The notes below the pieces were generated by a model that was given only the letters and a program-made list of their open reading frames with translations, was not told the DNA's origin and did not search any database. The position numbers and the translations under genes are program-made. From Porphyromonadaceae bacterium W3.11 (lineage in GTDB: Bacteria > Bacteroidota > Bacteroidia > Bacteroidales > Porphyromonadaceae), in assembly GCA_030434245.1 (NCBI GenBank), contig JAUISX010000001.1, positions 248,001 to 312,000 on the forward strand: 64,000 nt of DNA, written 5' to 3'. This document shows, piece after piece, positions 27,908-36,877 of the stretch (the first letter of the stretch is position 1; the number at the start of each line of letters is the position of its first letter).

Positions 27908-28090
27908 ATGAATAATACTAAGAAAGTACTCTGGACCATAGGGATTATCCTAGCTGTAATTATTATCGCCTATCTTATAAAGGGTGTTGTGTGGATTTCA
28001 AGCATGGCTGTAAAGATAATATGGATATCAGCACTCGTTATCATAGGGCTGATAGCTTTGTACGGTATATGGAAGAGCAAGAAAGACTGA
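27908..28090 (+). CDS. Small membrane protein, two helices
   Basis: A 60-residue protein with hydrophobic segments at about 8-27 and 32-52 and a basic end (WKSKKD). The ATG at 27908 was chosen over TTG 27902. A consensus promoter box precedes it. No family is recognised. Small two-helix proteins of this kind are often stress- or complex-associated, but nothing here shows it. Confidence 0.55.
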   Translation: MNNTKKVLWTIGIILAVIIIAYLIKGVVWISSMAVKIIWISALVIIGLIALYGIWKSKKD

Positions 28091-28449
28091 TTCAGTATTG
28101 ATAATCCAGATGTTATAGTAGATGTTCGAAATACGTACAATTATATGCGTTTTTAATAACTGCAACATATCATAAAAATATTTTGCCATAATTATTTTTC
28201 TCAGCATATATAATAGATGTATTATCTTGATTACTATTAATCTATCATTATCAATCATTTTATCTACCGTTAATTATACAGACTTTTATAGCTGTTTTAA
28301 ATCAGGAAAGTCTGATTTAAGACAGCTATGAAACTATATATAGGTTCCCAGAAGTCACTTTAATTTACCTCAATAATAATTAGGTCGTAATATTATTATC
28401 ATAACTTTGAAAACAAAAAATTCTTAAGTACAACATTTCATAAATAAAA
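28091..28449. other. 359-bp intergenic region with hairpin
   Basis: A long near-perfect hairpin (18-bp arms 28288-28305 and 28312-28329, loop of 6) without a T-run, and the promoter box TAACTTTG (28402-28409) for the next gene. Confidence 0.55.
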
Positions 28450-29754
28450 ATGAAAGTAAAGGCAGTCATAGCTAGTGATCTACACCTGATGTCAAATGAA
28501 CTGGTAATAGAAAATGGATCATCTTTCCAAAAAGTTCTTGATGCAGATCGTAAGCTTTTGGTAGAAAGTGAAGTTATCCTTGACCATTTTCTTAACGAAG
28601 TAAGGTCAATCAAGCCTGACCTCCTCTTACTGCCAGGAGATCTATCCAAAGATGGTGAAAGAATCAATCATATCCTCTTAAGCAAAAAACTTGACCAACT
28701 AAGAGAAGATGTGGGAACCCTCTCATTTGTTGTACCTGGAAATCACGACATCAATAATCCCCACTCTAGGTATTATGTTGGAGATCATTATACCACTGCC
28801 GAACGAACATCTCCTGATGAATTCAAGAAGATCTATGCCCATCATGGCTACGCTGGCACTAACCTAATAGAACAAGGACCAGACCTATGCTATGTATCAG
28901 AACCATTCAATGGTATTTGGATACTGGGTATTGATTCGTGCATATATGACAATAACCTTGAAGAAAATTACCCTCACACGGGTGGTGCTATTAGTGAGGA
29001 GAGACTAAAGTGGATTGAAAAGATAATGAAGCGAGCGATATCTGAGGGAAAACAGGTATTGACTATGATGCACCACGGAATCCTAGAGCACTTTCCAATG
29101 CAGTCATACTTGGCTCGAGAGTATCTAGTAGATAACTGGCCACTTACTGCACATCGCCTCTCCAATGCTGGTATAAAAACAATTTTCACAGGTCACTTTC
29201 ATGCTCAGGATATAGTATCGCTCAGATTTTCTAAAGGACTACTATATGATATTGAGACTGGATCTATCGTCACCTACCCATGTCCATATAGAGTCATAGA
29301 GGTCTATGACGATCGGTTAGAAATCAAAAGTAATATGATTCAGCTACAAGGCCCTATCACTAATGGCATGACCTTAGAGGAATTTTCCTACAATCATATT
29401 CGTGATGGAATACCTGGGTTGGCAAACTTTTTAATTGGCTACATTCAAAAACGCTATCCTGGAAATCTGAATGATACGCAAGCCATGATGATAAAAGAAT
29501 TAGTACCTCAGTTTACTCCTCTTATAATGGATATTTACGCGGGACATCTCTCTGGTGACGAGACTGGACTTACTTATAGTGAAGATAACTCAGAAAATTC
29601 GGAGAGTACCCCATCTAGCGGAGATCTCATGATACAGCTAAAGCAATTAATTGATATGACAGCTCCCAAATACTCCCCATTACTATCTACTATTGAAGGA
29701 GCGTTGCATAGTAGCAGCTTACCTGACAATGATCTAGTAATATGGCTTGATTAA
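28450..29754 (+). CDS. Metallophosphoesterase
   Basis: A 434-residue calcineurin-like phosphoesterase binding two metal ions. Motifs in order: SDLHL (DxH), LPGDLSKDG (GD), VPGNHDINNP (GNHD), MMHHGIL and TGHFHAQD (GHxH). No signal peptide is seen, so it is cytoplasmic. The C-terminal 130 residues are a family-specific extension with an acidic serine-rich loop (SEDNSENSEST). The substrate is unknown. It converges with the ClpC-like gene on a shared terminator. Confidence 0.9.
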   Translation: MKVKAVIASDLHLMSNELVIENGSSFQKVLDADRKLLVESEVILDHFLNEVRSIKPDLLLLPGDLSKDGERINHILLSKKLDQLREDVGTLSFVVPGNHDINNPHSRYYVGDHYTTAERTSPDEFKKIYAHHGYAGTNLIEQGPDLCYVSEPFNGIWILGIDSCIYDNNLEENYPHTGGAISEERLKWIEKIMKRAISEGKQVLTMMHHGILEHFPMQSYLAREYLVDNWPLTAHRLSNAGIKTIFTGHFHAQDIVSLRFSKGLLYDIETGSIVTYPCPYRVIEVYDDRLEIKSNMIQLQGPITNGMTLEEFSYNHIRDGIPGLANFLIGYIQKRYPGNLNDTQAMMIKELVPQFTPLIMDIYAGHLSGDETGLTYSEDNSENSESTPSSGDLMIQLKQLIDMTAPKYSPLLSTIEGALHSSSLPDNDLVIWLD

Positions 29755-29781
29755 GTCACAAACAGATATCTAATACAGAAA

Positions 29782-29826
29782 AAAGATACCGATAAATCTT
29801 CATGACTTATCGGTATCTTTTTTTCA
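29782..29826. terminator. Bidirectional terminator between convergent genes
   Basis: Stem AAAGATACCGATAA (29782-29795) with 29807-29820, T-run on the plus side and A-run on the other, serving the phosphoesterase and the ClpC-like gene. Confidence 0.8.
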
Positions 29827-29836
29827 AAACTATAGA

Positions 29837-32029
29837 TTATCTTGCTTGAATTAACTCAGGCTCTTTGATAACCAGTTTGGATGAATTATCGTCATTATCA
29901 ATGTCTATATGATATGAGTGACCTTCAGTAATATCACCATCTAACAACCCTTGGGTTATTAGCTCCTCAACGTAAGTAGCAATAGCACGCTTTAGAGGAC
30001 GAGCACCATACTTAGGATCGAAGCCTTTCTTAGCCAAGAATTCCATAGCCCTATCGGAGTATGTCACATTAAGCTTCAGCTCTTTCAACCTTATATCAAG
30101 CTCCTTTAGCTCAATAGCTACGATTTTTCGGATAGCTGCAATAGAGAGAGCATTAAATGTGACTATCTTATCAATACGATTAAGGAACTCAGGAGCAAAG
30201 GTCTTCTTCAGCATCTTCTGTATTACCTCCTCTGACAACTTAGAGACATCTTCAGTCTTAGAATCCCGGAACCCAATACCCGTTCCAAACTCATTCAACT
30301 GCCTAGTCCCCACATTAGAGGTCATAATGATGATAGTATTCTTAAAGTTTACCTTGCCACCATTACTATCCGTAAGGACACCATCGTCTAATAGCTGCAA
30401 AAGAAGGTTATGAACATCTGCATGAGCCTTCTCTATCTCGTCAAATAGAATAACAGAGTAAGGTCTTCTCTTTACCTTCTTTGTCAGCTCGCCACCTTCA
30501 TCATATCCAACATATCCAGGAGGAGCTCCAACCAATCGAGAGACAGTATGCTTCTCCATAAATTCACTCATATCAATTCGGATCATAGCATCTTCGCTAC
30601 CAAATAGTTCTTTGGCCAATTTCTTAGACAAATGTGTCTTACCTACACCAGAAGAACCCAAGAATAGGAATGTCCCGATAGGCTTAGATGGATCCCTTAA
30701 GCCCACTTTATTCCTCTGAATCGCACTTGCTACCGCCTCTACGACATGATCCTGTCCAATCACTTTTTCTCTAAGTCTATCCCCTAGTTTCGAAAGTGTT
30801 TCTAGGTCATCTTTGGTAAAAGACTCAATAGGAACCCCGCTAGATAATGAGACTACTCTCTCTACATCCTCAACTGTCACAATGACATCCTCAGTCATAG
30901 ATTCACCACTCTCCAGAGCCTCTTTGTATTCTTCTAGCTTCTGGATGCTAGCTTTCTCTTCATCTCTATACTTTGAGGCCATTTCATAATCCCCCTCCTG
31001 AACAGCCTTAAGTTTCAATGCTCGCATCTCTTCAATCTCTGCGTCAAACTGAGAGAAGTCAACAGGCTTCTGACCTTTCATAAAAGCATATGCTCCAGCC
31101 TCATCAAGAGCATCAATCGCTTTGTCAGGGAAAAAGCGGTCTGTAACATATTGATCCGATAGCTTCACTGCAGCCTCGAGAGCTTCCTCCGAGTACTTCA
31201 CATGATGATGCTCCTCATATCGAGGGCGGAGCTTCTTAAGGATAGCCAACGTCTCCTTATTATCCGGAGCTGGCACCACTATTTTCTGAAAACGGCGATC
31301 CATCGCCCCATCTTTCTCAATAGTTTTACGATACTCCTCTAGTGTGGTAGCTCCAATGCAGCGTATCTCACCTCTAGAAAGTGCAGGCTTGAGAATATTG
31401 GCAGCATCTAACCCACCCTGAGTATTCCCACTACCTATGATAGTGTGTATCTCATCAATATAAAGGATAATATCTGGATGACTCTTCAGCTCCTGAATCA
31501 TACCCTTCATTCTTTCCTCAAACTGTCCACGATACATCGAACCAGCCACAATACTCCCAAGATCCACCTCCACAATCCTCTTATTGAGCAAAAAGATGGG
31601 GACCTCATTGCGTACTATTCGCTGGGCTAAGGCTTCTACAATTGCAGTTTTCCCTACCCCCGGCTCACCCAGTAAGAGAGGATTATTTTTCTTTTTTCTA
31701 GATAATATCTGGGCTATTCGCTGAAGTTCATCTTCGCGACCATAGATAGGATCTAGCTTATCCTCCTTAGCTTGTTCATTAAGCCATGTGCCAAACTTGT
31801 CCAGCGTAGGCGTATCACTTTTCTTCTTGGCACTTCGCTTTGCAGAAGAACTATCACTACTGGTTGAGTTAGAGCTATTCATTAATTCTCCATACTCATC
31901 CTTCCCCTTATCTTCATCGTCCTTAAAGGGATTCTCTGTAACAAATTGAATATCTGATTGATTTGTCTGATCTCTATTATTATATAAAATATCTTTATCT
32001 TTCTTTTCTAACATATTTCCTCGCTTCAT
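29837..32029 (-). CDS. ClpC-like AAA+ unfoldase lacking the Clp N-domain
   Basis: A 730-residue Hsp100 protein that unfolds substrates, perhaps for ClpP. Two ATPase modules are complete: D1 with GEPGVGKT and Walker [10 protein letters not shown]2 with GSSGVGKT and [16 protein letters not shown]-domain ([16 protein letters not shown]) lies between, as in ClpC. The usual repeat N-domain for adaptors is absent; in its place is an 85-residue acidic, serine-rich stretch ([15 protein letters not shown]). It is the third gene of an operon behind the cytidylate-kinase-like gene (2-bp gap). Whether the ClpP-docking loop is present was not settled. Confidence 0.85.
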   Translation of the reverse strand: MKRGNMLEKKDKDILYNNRDQTNQSDIQFVTENPFKDDEDKGKDEYGELMNSSNSTSSDSSSAKRSAKKKSDTPTLDKFGTWLNEQAKEDKLDPIYGREDELQRIAQILSRKKKNNPLLLGEPGVGKTAIVEALAQRIVRNEVPIFLLNKRIVEVDLGSIVAGSMYRGQFEERMKGMIQELKSHPDIILYIDEIHTIIGSGNTQGGLDAANILKPALSRGEIRCIGATTLEEYRKTIEKDGAMDRRFQKIVVPAPDNKETLAILKKLRPRYEEHHHVKYSEEALEAAVKLSDQYVTDRFFPDKAIDALDEAGAYAFMKGQKPVDFSQFDAEIEEMRALKLKAVQEGDYEMASKYRDEEKASIQKLEEYKEALESGESMTEDVIVTVEDVERVVSLSSGVPIESFTKDDLETLSKLGDRLREKVIGQDHVVEAVASAIQRNKVGLRDPSKPIGTFLFLGSSGVGKTHLSKKLAKELFGSEDAMIRIDMSEFMEKHTVSRLVGAPPGYVGYDEGGELTKKVKRRPYSVILFDEIEKAHADVHNLLLQLLDDGVLTDSNGGKVNFKNTIIIMTSNVGTRQLNEFGTGIGFRDSKTEDVSKLSEEVIQKMLKKTFAPEFLNRIDKIVTFNALSIAAIRKIVAIELKELDIRLKELKLNVTYSDRAMEFLAKKGFDPKYGARPLKRAIATYVEELITQGLLDGDITEGHSYHIDIDNDDNSSKLVIKEPELIQAR

Positions 32030-32031
32030 AA

Positions 32032-32682
32032 TTATTTATCTTTGATAAAGCCTTTATGTTTCATTAGCTCCACTATGATATTAACAGCATAATCTGTGCC
32101 AATGTCACTTAGTCTCAAACAAAGATCATAATTACAAGCCTCTCCCCAATTTCTTGATGTATAGAATGTATAATATTCCCTTCTCTTCTTATCCGCTTTT
32201 TCAATCTCAGATATAGCCTCATCTTCTGACTCTAGAGATAATCTTTCCATAACGTTTTTGACCCTACTTTCAAGCGTATCAGCCACGAAAATAGACAATA
32301 GTTGCGGATGATCTCGTAAGACATAATCTGCACATCTACCGACGAAAATTGCAGACTCTTGCTCAGCTAAACGCTCTATAGTCTCCGCCTGCATTGTAAA
32401 AAGGTGCTCGTTGGACAAGTAATTATTAGTATATATGAAGAATGAATTAGGGATGCCTAATCCCGCACCATATACTATAGGCATATTAAATTTATTTTCC
32501 TCATCAGCTTTCTCAAAGAGTGCTTTTCTGATATTAGCGTCTTCGGCAGCTTTGTCCAAAATATTTTTCTCATACACTTTTATCCCCAATCTCTCTTGAA
32601 GTGACATCGCGAGTTTCAAGCCACCACTACCAAAAGAACGACCTATACAAAGTGCAAAATGATTGTGTTTATTCTCAGCCAT
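32032..32682 (-). CDS. Cytidylate kinase-like family protein
   Basis: A 216-residue P-loop protein with a nucleoside-kinase fold. The P-loop is GRSFGSGGLKLA, the form seen in the cytidylate-kinase-like family where Lys-Ser/Thr is altered, and IFVGRCADYVLRDHP and SIFVADTLESR follow as in that family. These proteins are common beside other genes in Bacteroidales and their substrate is not established. It is the middle gene of the CoA-transferase/ClpC-like operon, 34 bp after the first gene. Confidence 0.8.
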   Translation of the reverse strand: MAENKHNHFALCIGRSFGSGGLKLAMSLQERLGIKVYEKNILDKAAEDANIRKALFEKADEENKFNMPIVYGAGLGIPNSFFIYTNNYLSNEHLFTMQAETIERLAEQESAIFVGRCADYVLRDHPQLLSIFVADTLESRVKNVMERLSLESEDEAISEIEKADKKRREYYTFYTSRNWGEACNYDLCLRLSDIGTDYAVNIIVELMKHKGFIKDK

Positions 32683-32716
32683 ATCTTTTCCTTTATCGTA
32701 TCAAAAAGACTCGTTC

Positions 32717-34012
32717 TTAGTAGATTTCTCTACCAAAAATTTTTCTTGCTTCTTCCTCTAACCCCTCTCTAAAATTAGGGTGTGCTACGCTGATCAGTTG
32801 CTTTGCTCTTTCAGCTTCTGTATTCCCAAGAAGCTTTGCCACCCCATACTCAGTAACGATATAATCTACATCATTCCTCATCGTTGTAACCACATTCCCC
32901 TTTGATAGGAGTGACTGAATACGAGACACAGTACCTCCCTTAGCGGTTGATTGTGTAGCGATAATACTTTTGCCCCCTTTTGATAACCTTACACCTCTAA
33001 CGTAGTCAAATTGACCTCCTGATCCGCTAAACAACTTGCCACCAATCTTTTCACTACAGACTTGACCAAAGAGGTCTATCTCTACACATGAATTGATGGA
33101 AATCATATTGGGGTTCTGACCTATGACGTATGGGTTATTGACATAATCCACAGGATATTGCTCAAATTCATCATTGTCATCAAGCCAGTCATATAAGGCC
33201 TTATCACCAATAGTAAAGGATGCTACCATTTTATTTGGATGTACAGCCTTGTACTTACCCGTAATAGCTCCACTCTTATAGAGATCTAGGACGCCAGGAG
33301 TTAGCAATTCTGTATGGACACCAAGATCCTTCCTACCAGACAGACGACTAAGTACGGCATCAGGTAATGCACCGATACCTATTTGCAAGCAGGCTCTATC
33401 CGGAATCAAATCAGCACAATATGCAGCAATCTTTTGATCTAAATCACTAGGCTCGACCTTAGGTAAAGTGTATGCTGGAGTACTATCCTCAACAATGACA
33501 TCAATTTCATCCTCTAACAAAAAGTTATCTCCACCTATATATGGTAATGTTGGATTAACTATGGCCATCACCTTTTTTGCAGATCTAGCGGCGGGCAAGG
33601 TGTAATCAGTCGACAAGCTACAACTATATCGCCCCTGAGCATCTGGAGGCGTTACCTGGACCACGGCCCAGTCAGGAGCTACCGAGTTACCTTTCTCAAA
33701 AAGCTCAGGAACTCTACTAAAGTGACATGGGATAAAATCAGCACGTCCTTCATTCATAGCAGCTCGCATCTCCTTACCTGACATAAATGGAGAAATAACC
33801 CTAAAGTGATCCTTCATCTCTGGAGCCATGTGAAGAGGCTTCCCCATAAATATCAGATGAAAGATAGATAAATTCCTAAAACGATCGGACTGACGAACGA
33901 GTTCTTCAACAACACATCCTGGAGAGACAGACCCATGACCAAGTACGATAACCTCATTGTCCTGTATTAGACTCACTGCAGCTTCGAGTGATTTAATTTT
34001 ATTTGAAACCAT
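32717..34012 (-). CDS. Acetyl-CoA hydrolase/CoA-transferase family protein
   Basis: A 431-residue class I CoA-transferase, moving CoA between acyl groups such as acetate, butyrate or 4-hydroxybutyrate in fermentation. The catalytic glutamate lies in GVHTELL, the CoA-binding region in CLQIGIGALPDAVL, and the C-terminal domain in FVRGVRLSKGGK-like (YVRGVRLSKGGKSI) and VTTMRNDVDYIVTEYGVA. Porphyromonas makes butyrate, so a butyryl- or 4-hydroxybutyryl-CoA:acetate transferase is likely, but the acyl group is inferred. The start MVSNKIKS (34012) is preferred over ATG 34024. A TAAGTTTG box lies at 34056-34063. Confidence 0.88.
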   Translation of the reverse strand: MVSNKIKSLEAAVSLIQDNEVIVLGHGSVSPGCVVEELVRQSDRFRNLSIFHLIFMGKPLHMAPEMKDHFRVISPFMSGKEMRAAMNEGRADFIPCHFSRVPELFEKGNSVAPDWAVVQVTPPDAQGRYSCSLSTDYTLPAARSAKKVMAIVNPTLPYIGGDNFLLEDEIDVIVEDSTPAYTLPKVEPSDLDQKIAAYCADLIPDRACLQIGIGALPDAVLSRLSGRKDLGVHTELLTPGVLDLYKSGAITGKYKAVHPNKMVASFTIGDKALYDWLDDNDEFEQYPVDYVNNPYVIGQNPNMISINSCVEIDLFGQVCSEKIGGKLFSGSGGQFDYVRGVRLSKGGKSIIATQSTAKGGTVSRIQSLLSKGNVVTTMRNDVDYIVTEYGVAKLLGNTEAERAKQLISVAHPNFREGLEEEARKIFGREIY

Positions 34013-34055
34013 AAATAATTGCACGTTACTATTATTATTGTGTAAACATATACCA

Positions 34056-34063
34056 CAAACTTA
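34056..34063 (-). promoter_or_regulatory. Candidate -7 box for the CoA-transferase operon
   Basis: TAAGTTTG on the minus strand, 43 bp before the ATG at 34012. Confidence 0.45.
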
Positions 34064-34509
34064 AGGAAATTTCTCTAACAGAAAAGCTTTTTTTGAGTAT
34101 CATGCCATAAACAAATCATTCGGGCAGACACATTATACATGAGAAACAACTGATTGAGCTCAAAAATCACAATGAAAAGTCTATAACCTAGGTACTTAAT
34201 GAACGATATTTATTAAAGCCTCCCAACTTAAGAGCCATGTAGATCAACCAAAAACTCAAAAGTCTCCCACTTTAAACACATCAATACTGAGACCATAATA
34301 AAAAATGCTTCAAATTGTAAGTACAAAGACCAATTATAGCCACGTTTTCGTCTAGACATATAGGGGGGAGGGAACGAAGCGTACTTGGATAATATAGGGG
34401 TTTAGGGGTCGTATGTGTTTATATGATAGTGGGTTATGATGGAATGATGGAGAGGTGATGGAGAAAACGAAATGTTTATTTTGGTTGATTTTGGGTTAAT
34501 TTTGGGGGT

Positions 34510-34832
34510 GGATGGTCGAAGGATGGTCGAGTAAATGTTAATCGGGTGATGCTGGAGCATTGAAATAGCATCGTAATTGTGGGTAAAAAGGGCGGAAAGC
34601 TGGCTTGTGGGCTGGCTTTCCGCTTTTGTTGTGTCTGTGGTCGAGGGGTGGTCGAATGGTGGTCGTTTGGGCGAATTTTGAGCACCGATTATTGGCGATT
34701 TGAGGGGTGGTCGGAGGATGCTCGAGCGGTGATTTTTACCCTTGGGTGGACAGTAGGGTGGACAGTAGGGTGGACATTTTGAAATGTTAAATCAAAACGA
34801 AATGGGATTGTAGGGTGGACGGTAGGGTGGAC
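34510..34832. repeat. Two families of phased short repeats at the prophage left end
   Basis: Seven copies of an 11-bp unit around GGTCG start its core at 34514, 34525, 34639, 34650, 34661, 34709 and 34720 (last one GCTCG). Five copies of a 12-bp unit GGGTGGACAGTA start at 34744, 34756, 34768, 34813 and 34825. Within clusters the spacing is exactly 11 or 12 bp, about one helical turn. They may be transposase or repressor binding sites. Confidence 0.85.
34592..34628 (+). terminator. Hairpin inside the prophage left end
   Basis: Stem GCGGAAAGC (34592-34600) with GCTTTCCGC (34615-34623), then TTTTG. An A-run precedes it, so it can work in both directions. It may insulate the phage end from host transcription. 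Confidence 0.6.
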
Positions 34833-35041
34833 AGTTGAGCGCACAAAGTGTGTAAGTAGGATATGGACAAATGCACCTTTTGAAGACGTAAACCGGTGAA
34901 ATATGGTTTTAAGGTACCCACTAAGTACCCCCACAAAATACACACTTTTTCTCGAATAAATGGCTTAACATACTGTATATTAGTTGTATATGCTTTGTTG
35001 TGCCTGTTTTTGTGAATTTCCATAGGTACGAGTCGTTTGTA

Positions 35042-35776
35042 TTATGCTATGGTATGAAAGGATACGGATACCTTTACGAGTGCGATGTGCCTCACTTGCT
35101 CCAATGATATATACATCGGTTGGTACCTCTCATTTTCCGAAGTTAGTAGGATTCTGCCCTCCTCTCCATCTACCCTTTGTACATACTTAACCACGATCAT
35201 GGAGTCGCCATCCATATCGAAATCGACGATATACATGTGCCCATACATTATATTATTAATGTCGTGCTCCTTATATAGTAGTATATCTCCGCTCTTGACG
35301 GTTGGTGCCATGCTGTCGCCTCGTGCTACAATTGCCCCATCACACCTCGGTGCGTTTGGTATAGAGATGTAGTCAATGATGTGTTGGCTGATGTCACCTT
35401 GTGCAAAAAGCCCTGCTGTTGCCTCCAGTTCGTATAGAGGCACCTTTTGCTGCTGTATCTGCTTTTCCTCCACCTTAAAATCACCAATGGTCTTCACCTC
35501 TGGCTGATTTCGTTGTGTAGAGTAGTCGAATGAAGCGACGGCAGGCACCTTGCGAAGCATATCGCCTTGTCCTGTTAAGAGCCAATCGGGTGAGACATCA
35601 CAATAATAGTTGAGAAATCTCATCAGGTTATCTTCACTAATGCCATTGTCTTGCGAAAGAACACCGCGGGTAATGCCAGTGTCCTTATAGCATTGATACT
35701 GTGAAATACCCTTGTACTCCAGGTAGCTCAAGATATTTCGCTTAATAATCGAATTAATTTGTTTGTTTTCTTGCAT
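35042..35776 (-). CDS. Prophage repressor, HTH plus S24 (LexA/CI) peptidase domain
   Basis: A 244-residue CI-like protein that should keep the phage silent. Residues 10-70 form a helix-turn-helix (GISQYQCYKDTGITRGVLSQ), and 110-244 an S24 peptidase fold. The self-cleavage dyad is visible: Ser155 (RGDSMAP) and Lys197 (IVVKYV), with the cleavage site Ala121-Gly122 (EATAGLF). Cleavage after DNA damage would release lysis genes, which differs from the non-cleaved Mu repressor. It is divergent from the 35823 gene, with a promoter box (TATATTTG, minus 35830-35837) inside that gene's start. Confidence 0.9.
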   Translation of the reverse strand: MQENKQINSIIKRNILSYLEYKGISQYQCYKDTGITRGVLSQDNGISEDNLMRFLNYYCDVSPDWLLTGQGDMLRKVPAVASFDYSTQRNQPEVKTIGDFKVEEKQIQQQKVPLYELEATAGLFAQGDISQHIIDYISIPNAPRCDGAIVARGDSMAPTVKSGDILLYKEHDINNIMYGHMYIVDFDMDGDSMIVVKYVQRVDGEEGRILLTSENERYQPMYISLEQVRHIALVKVSVSFHTIA

Positions 35777-35792
35777 AGTTGAGAAATCTTGC

Positions 35793-35837
35793 GTATCTTT
35801 GTTTGCAGATAAACAATGTTGAATGGCTACAAATATA
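35793..35837. promoter_or_regulatory. Overlapping divergent promoters and palindromic operator of the lysogeny switch
   Basis: Rightward box TATCTTTG at 35793-35800 (TTG at 35770-35772, 20 bp upstream) and leftward box TATATTTG at 35830-35837. Between them is the perfect dyad TTGTTT-N6-AAACAA (35798-35815). Each promoter lies next to or inside the other's gene start, so both transcripts overlap. Confidence 0.7.
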
Positions 35838-36206
35838 CCGAATATGAAGCAGATTATTGTTACGAACGAAATTCGCGAGCGCTTGATGCAGCTCTTTGAG
35901 GTGAACCGAACTACGATTTGGCGTGCCTTAAATTATCGAGGAGAGAGTGCGTTGTACCCCAAGATCCGCACCGCAGCCATCGAGATGGGTGGTGAAGTGG
36001 TGGGCAGTGATAAGCTGGAGACCAGCTACCCTGTTGGTCGCATGGTGCAGACCTATGGCGGCCGCCTACGGATAGAGACCGACCTAGGCAATGCCCTCAC
36101 CATTGTATATGTCGATGGCGAAGAGCAGGAGCGACAGAAGGGTCTCAGTGTGGACCGATACACCCGCCTGCAAGAGAAGTACATTCGAAAAGTTGATGTG
36201 CAGTAA
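35823..36206 (+). CDS. Small DNA-binding regulator at the Ner position
   Basis: A 127-residue protein whose residues 8-50 look like a helix-turn-helix (TNEIRERLMQLFEVNRTTIW, then RALNYRG). It is the first rightward gene, divergent from the repressor, the place of Mu ner, which shuts down early transcription. The C-terminal half (YGGRLRIETDLGNALTIVYVDG) is a small beta unit. The family name is not recognised; the role is inferred from position. Confidence 0.7.
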   Translation: MATNIPNMKQIIVTNEIRERLMQLFEVNRTTIWRALNYRGESALYPKIRTAAIEMGGEVVGSDKLETSYPVGRMVQTYGGRLRIETDLGNALTIVYVDGEEQERQKGLSVDRYTRLQEKYIRKVDVQ

Positions 36207-36261
36207 GTAGCGAAAGAATATGGAGTACTACCAAGAAGCTACATATAGAAAGGATAACAAT

Positions 36262-36591
36262 ATGGAAAATATGATTGGCACATGCGGGCTATTGCCCCAA
36301 GAGGAACAGGAGTTATGGGATAATAAGCTGGAGAAGCAAGGACTAAAAGAGATACCTGCAAACCTCGAGGAGCATCTATTAGAAGAGTTGCAAAACATCA
36401 AATCCCTCTGCGATGAAGCAATACGAGAAATTAACACAGCAGGTATTACCTCCCGTGTCAGTGATATATTGGCTGAAGAGGTGCCCGAAAAGAGCGAGGG
36501 TCTATTTGATTTGATTGTCTATCGGGGTCGTAAGTCTAACTCTGAACTTTACATTGCCACTGAAGATAAAATTAAGCAACGCACACTGTAA
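36262..36591 (+). CDS. Hypothetical early phage protein
   Basis: A 109-residue acidic, helical protein from the second ATG (MENMIGTCGLL). An ATG at 36220 would add MEYYQEATYRKDNN, but its first 16 bases nearly copy the start of the transposase gene (36878), so this lead is probably a duplication scar. The last 30 codons overlap the minus-strand gene 36502-36819. It has no recognised domain. Confidence 0.45.
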   Translation: MENMIGTCGLLPQEEQELWDNKLEKQGLKEIPANLEEHLLEELQNIKSLCDEAIREINTAGITSRVSDILAEEVPEKSEGLFDLIVYRGRKSNSELYIATEDKIKQRTL

Positions 36592-36819
36592 TGACTCTCT
36601 AAAGATGATAGTCTCATGAGCGTAAGCAGTCTGATAAATGAGCAGGTCACGACGAAGTACATCTCCTTTTCTAGCAGATTTGTGCTCTGAGTATCTAACA
36701 CCAGCACATGCCCAGGAGTCACAAAGCTTTTTAGCGAGCTTGGTTATTTCTAGACATTCAGCGTGATACTCACTTTCTATTCTTAGGTCTATCACAGTTT
36801 CATATTTACCATTATACAT
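36502..36819 (-). CDS. Hypothetical protein on the opposite strand of the early region
   Basis: A 105-residue protein (from ATG 36819; a TTG start 11 codons earlier is possible) with a mixed alpha/beta pattern (YETVIDLRIESEYHAECLEI). It is antisense to the early operon. A minus-strand TATATTTG box at 36863-36870 gives a leader of about 35 nt, supporting independent expression, as expected for a 'moron' gene used in lysogeny. The product is not recognised. Confidence 0.5.
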   Translation of the reverse strand: MYNGKYETVIDLRIESEYHAECLEITKLAKKLCDSWACAGVRYSEHKSARKGDVLRRDLLIYQTAYAHETIIFRESLQCALLNFIFSGNVKFRVRLTTPIDNQIK

Positions 36820-36862
36820 ATTACTACAATCAAAATAGATTAGACAATACAAGTTCTAGTTA

Positions 36863-36870
36863 CAAATATA
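36863..36870 (-). promoter_or_regulatory. Candidate promoter of the antisense gene 36502-36819
   Basis: TATATTTG on the minus strand, just before the transposase start on the other strand. The -33 side is poor. Confidence 0.45.
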
Positions 36871-36877
36871 AGTGTTT

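Larger units (their letters stand above)
34013..35041. other. 1-kb region: host promoter side and prophage left end
   Basis: Up to about 34.4 kb the DNA is AT-rich host sequence with the CoA-transferase promoter. From about 34.44 kb it becomes G/T-rich on the plus strand and carries the phased repeats at 34510-34832 and a hairpin at 34592-34628. Open frames across the repeats (for example minus 34689-34943) just spell the repeats (VHPTVHPTVHP) and are not accepted as genes. The exact phage terminus was not found. Confidence 0.6.

Noticed and set aside
28288-28329. Rho-independent terminator
   Set aside because: The hairpin is long and nearly perfect but lacks a T-run on either side, so it is noted only as a hairpin.
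34579-34782. Rightward 67-codon ORF at the prophage left end
   Set aside because: Runs through the terminator hairpin and both repeat families and has a low-complexity composition.
34510-34832. CRISPR array
   Set aside because: Units of 11-12 bp with no unique spacers of 30-40 bp, and no cas genes nearby.
34689-35023. Leftward ORFs across the phased repeats (VHPTVHPTVHP-type proteins)
   Set aside because: The apparent protein repeat is only the translation of the 12-bp DNA repeat. There is no promoter and neighbouring frames are equally open.
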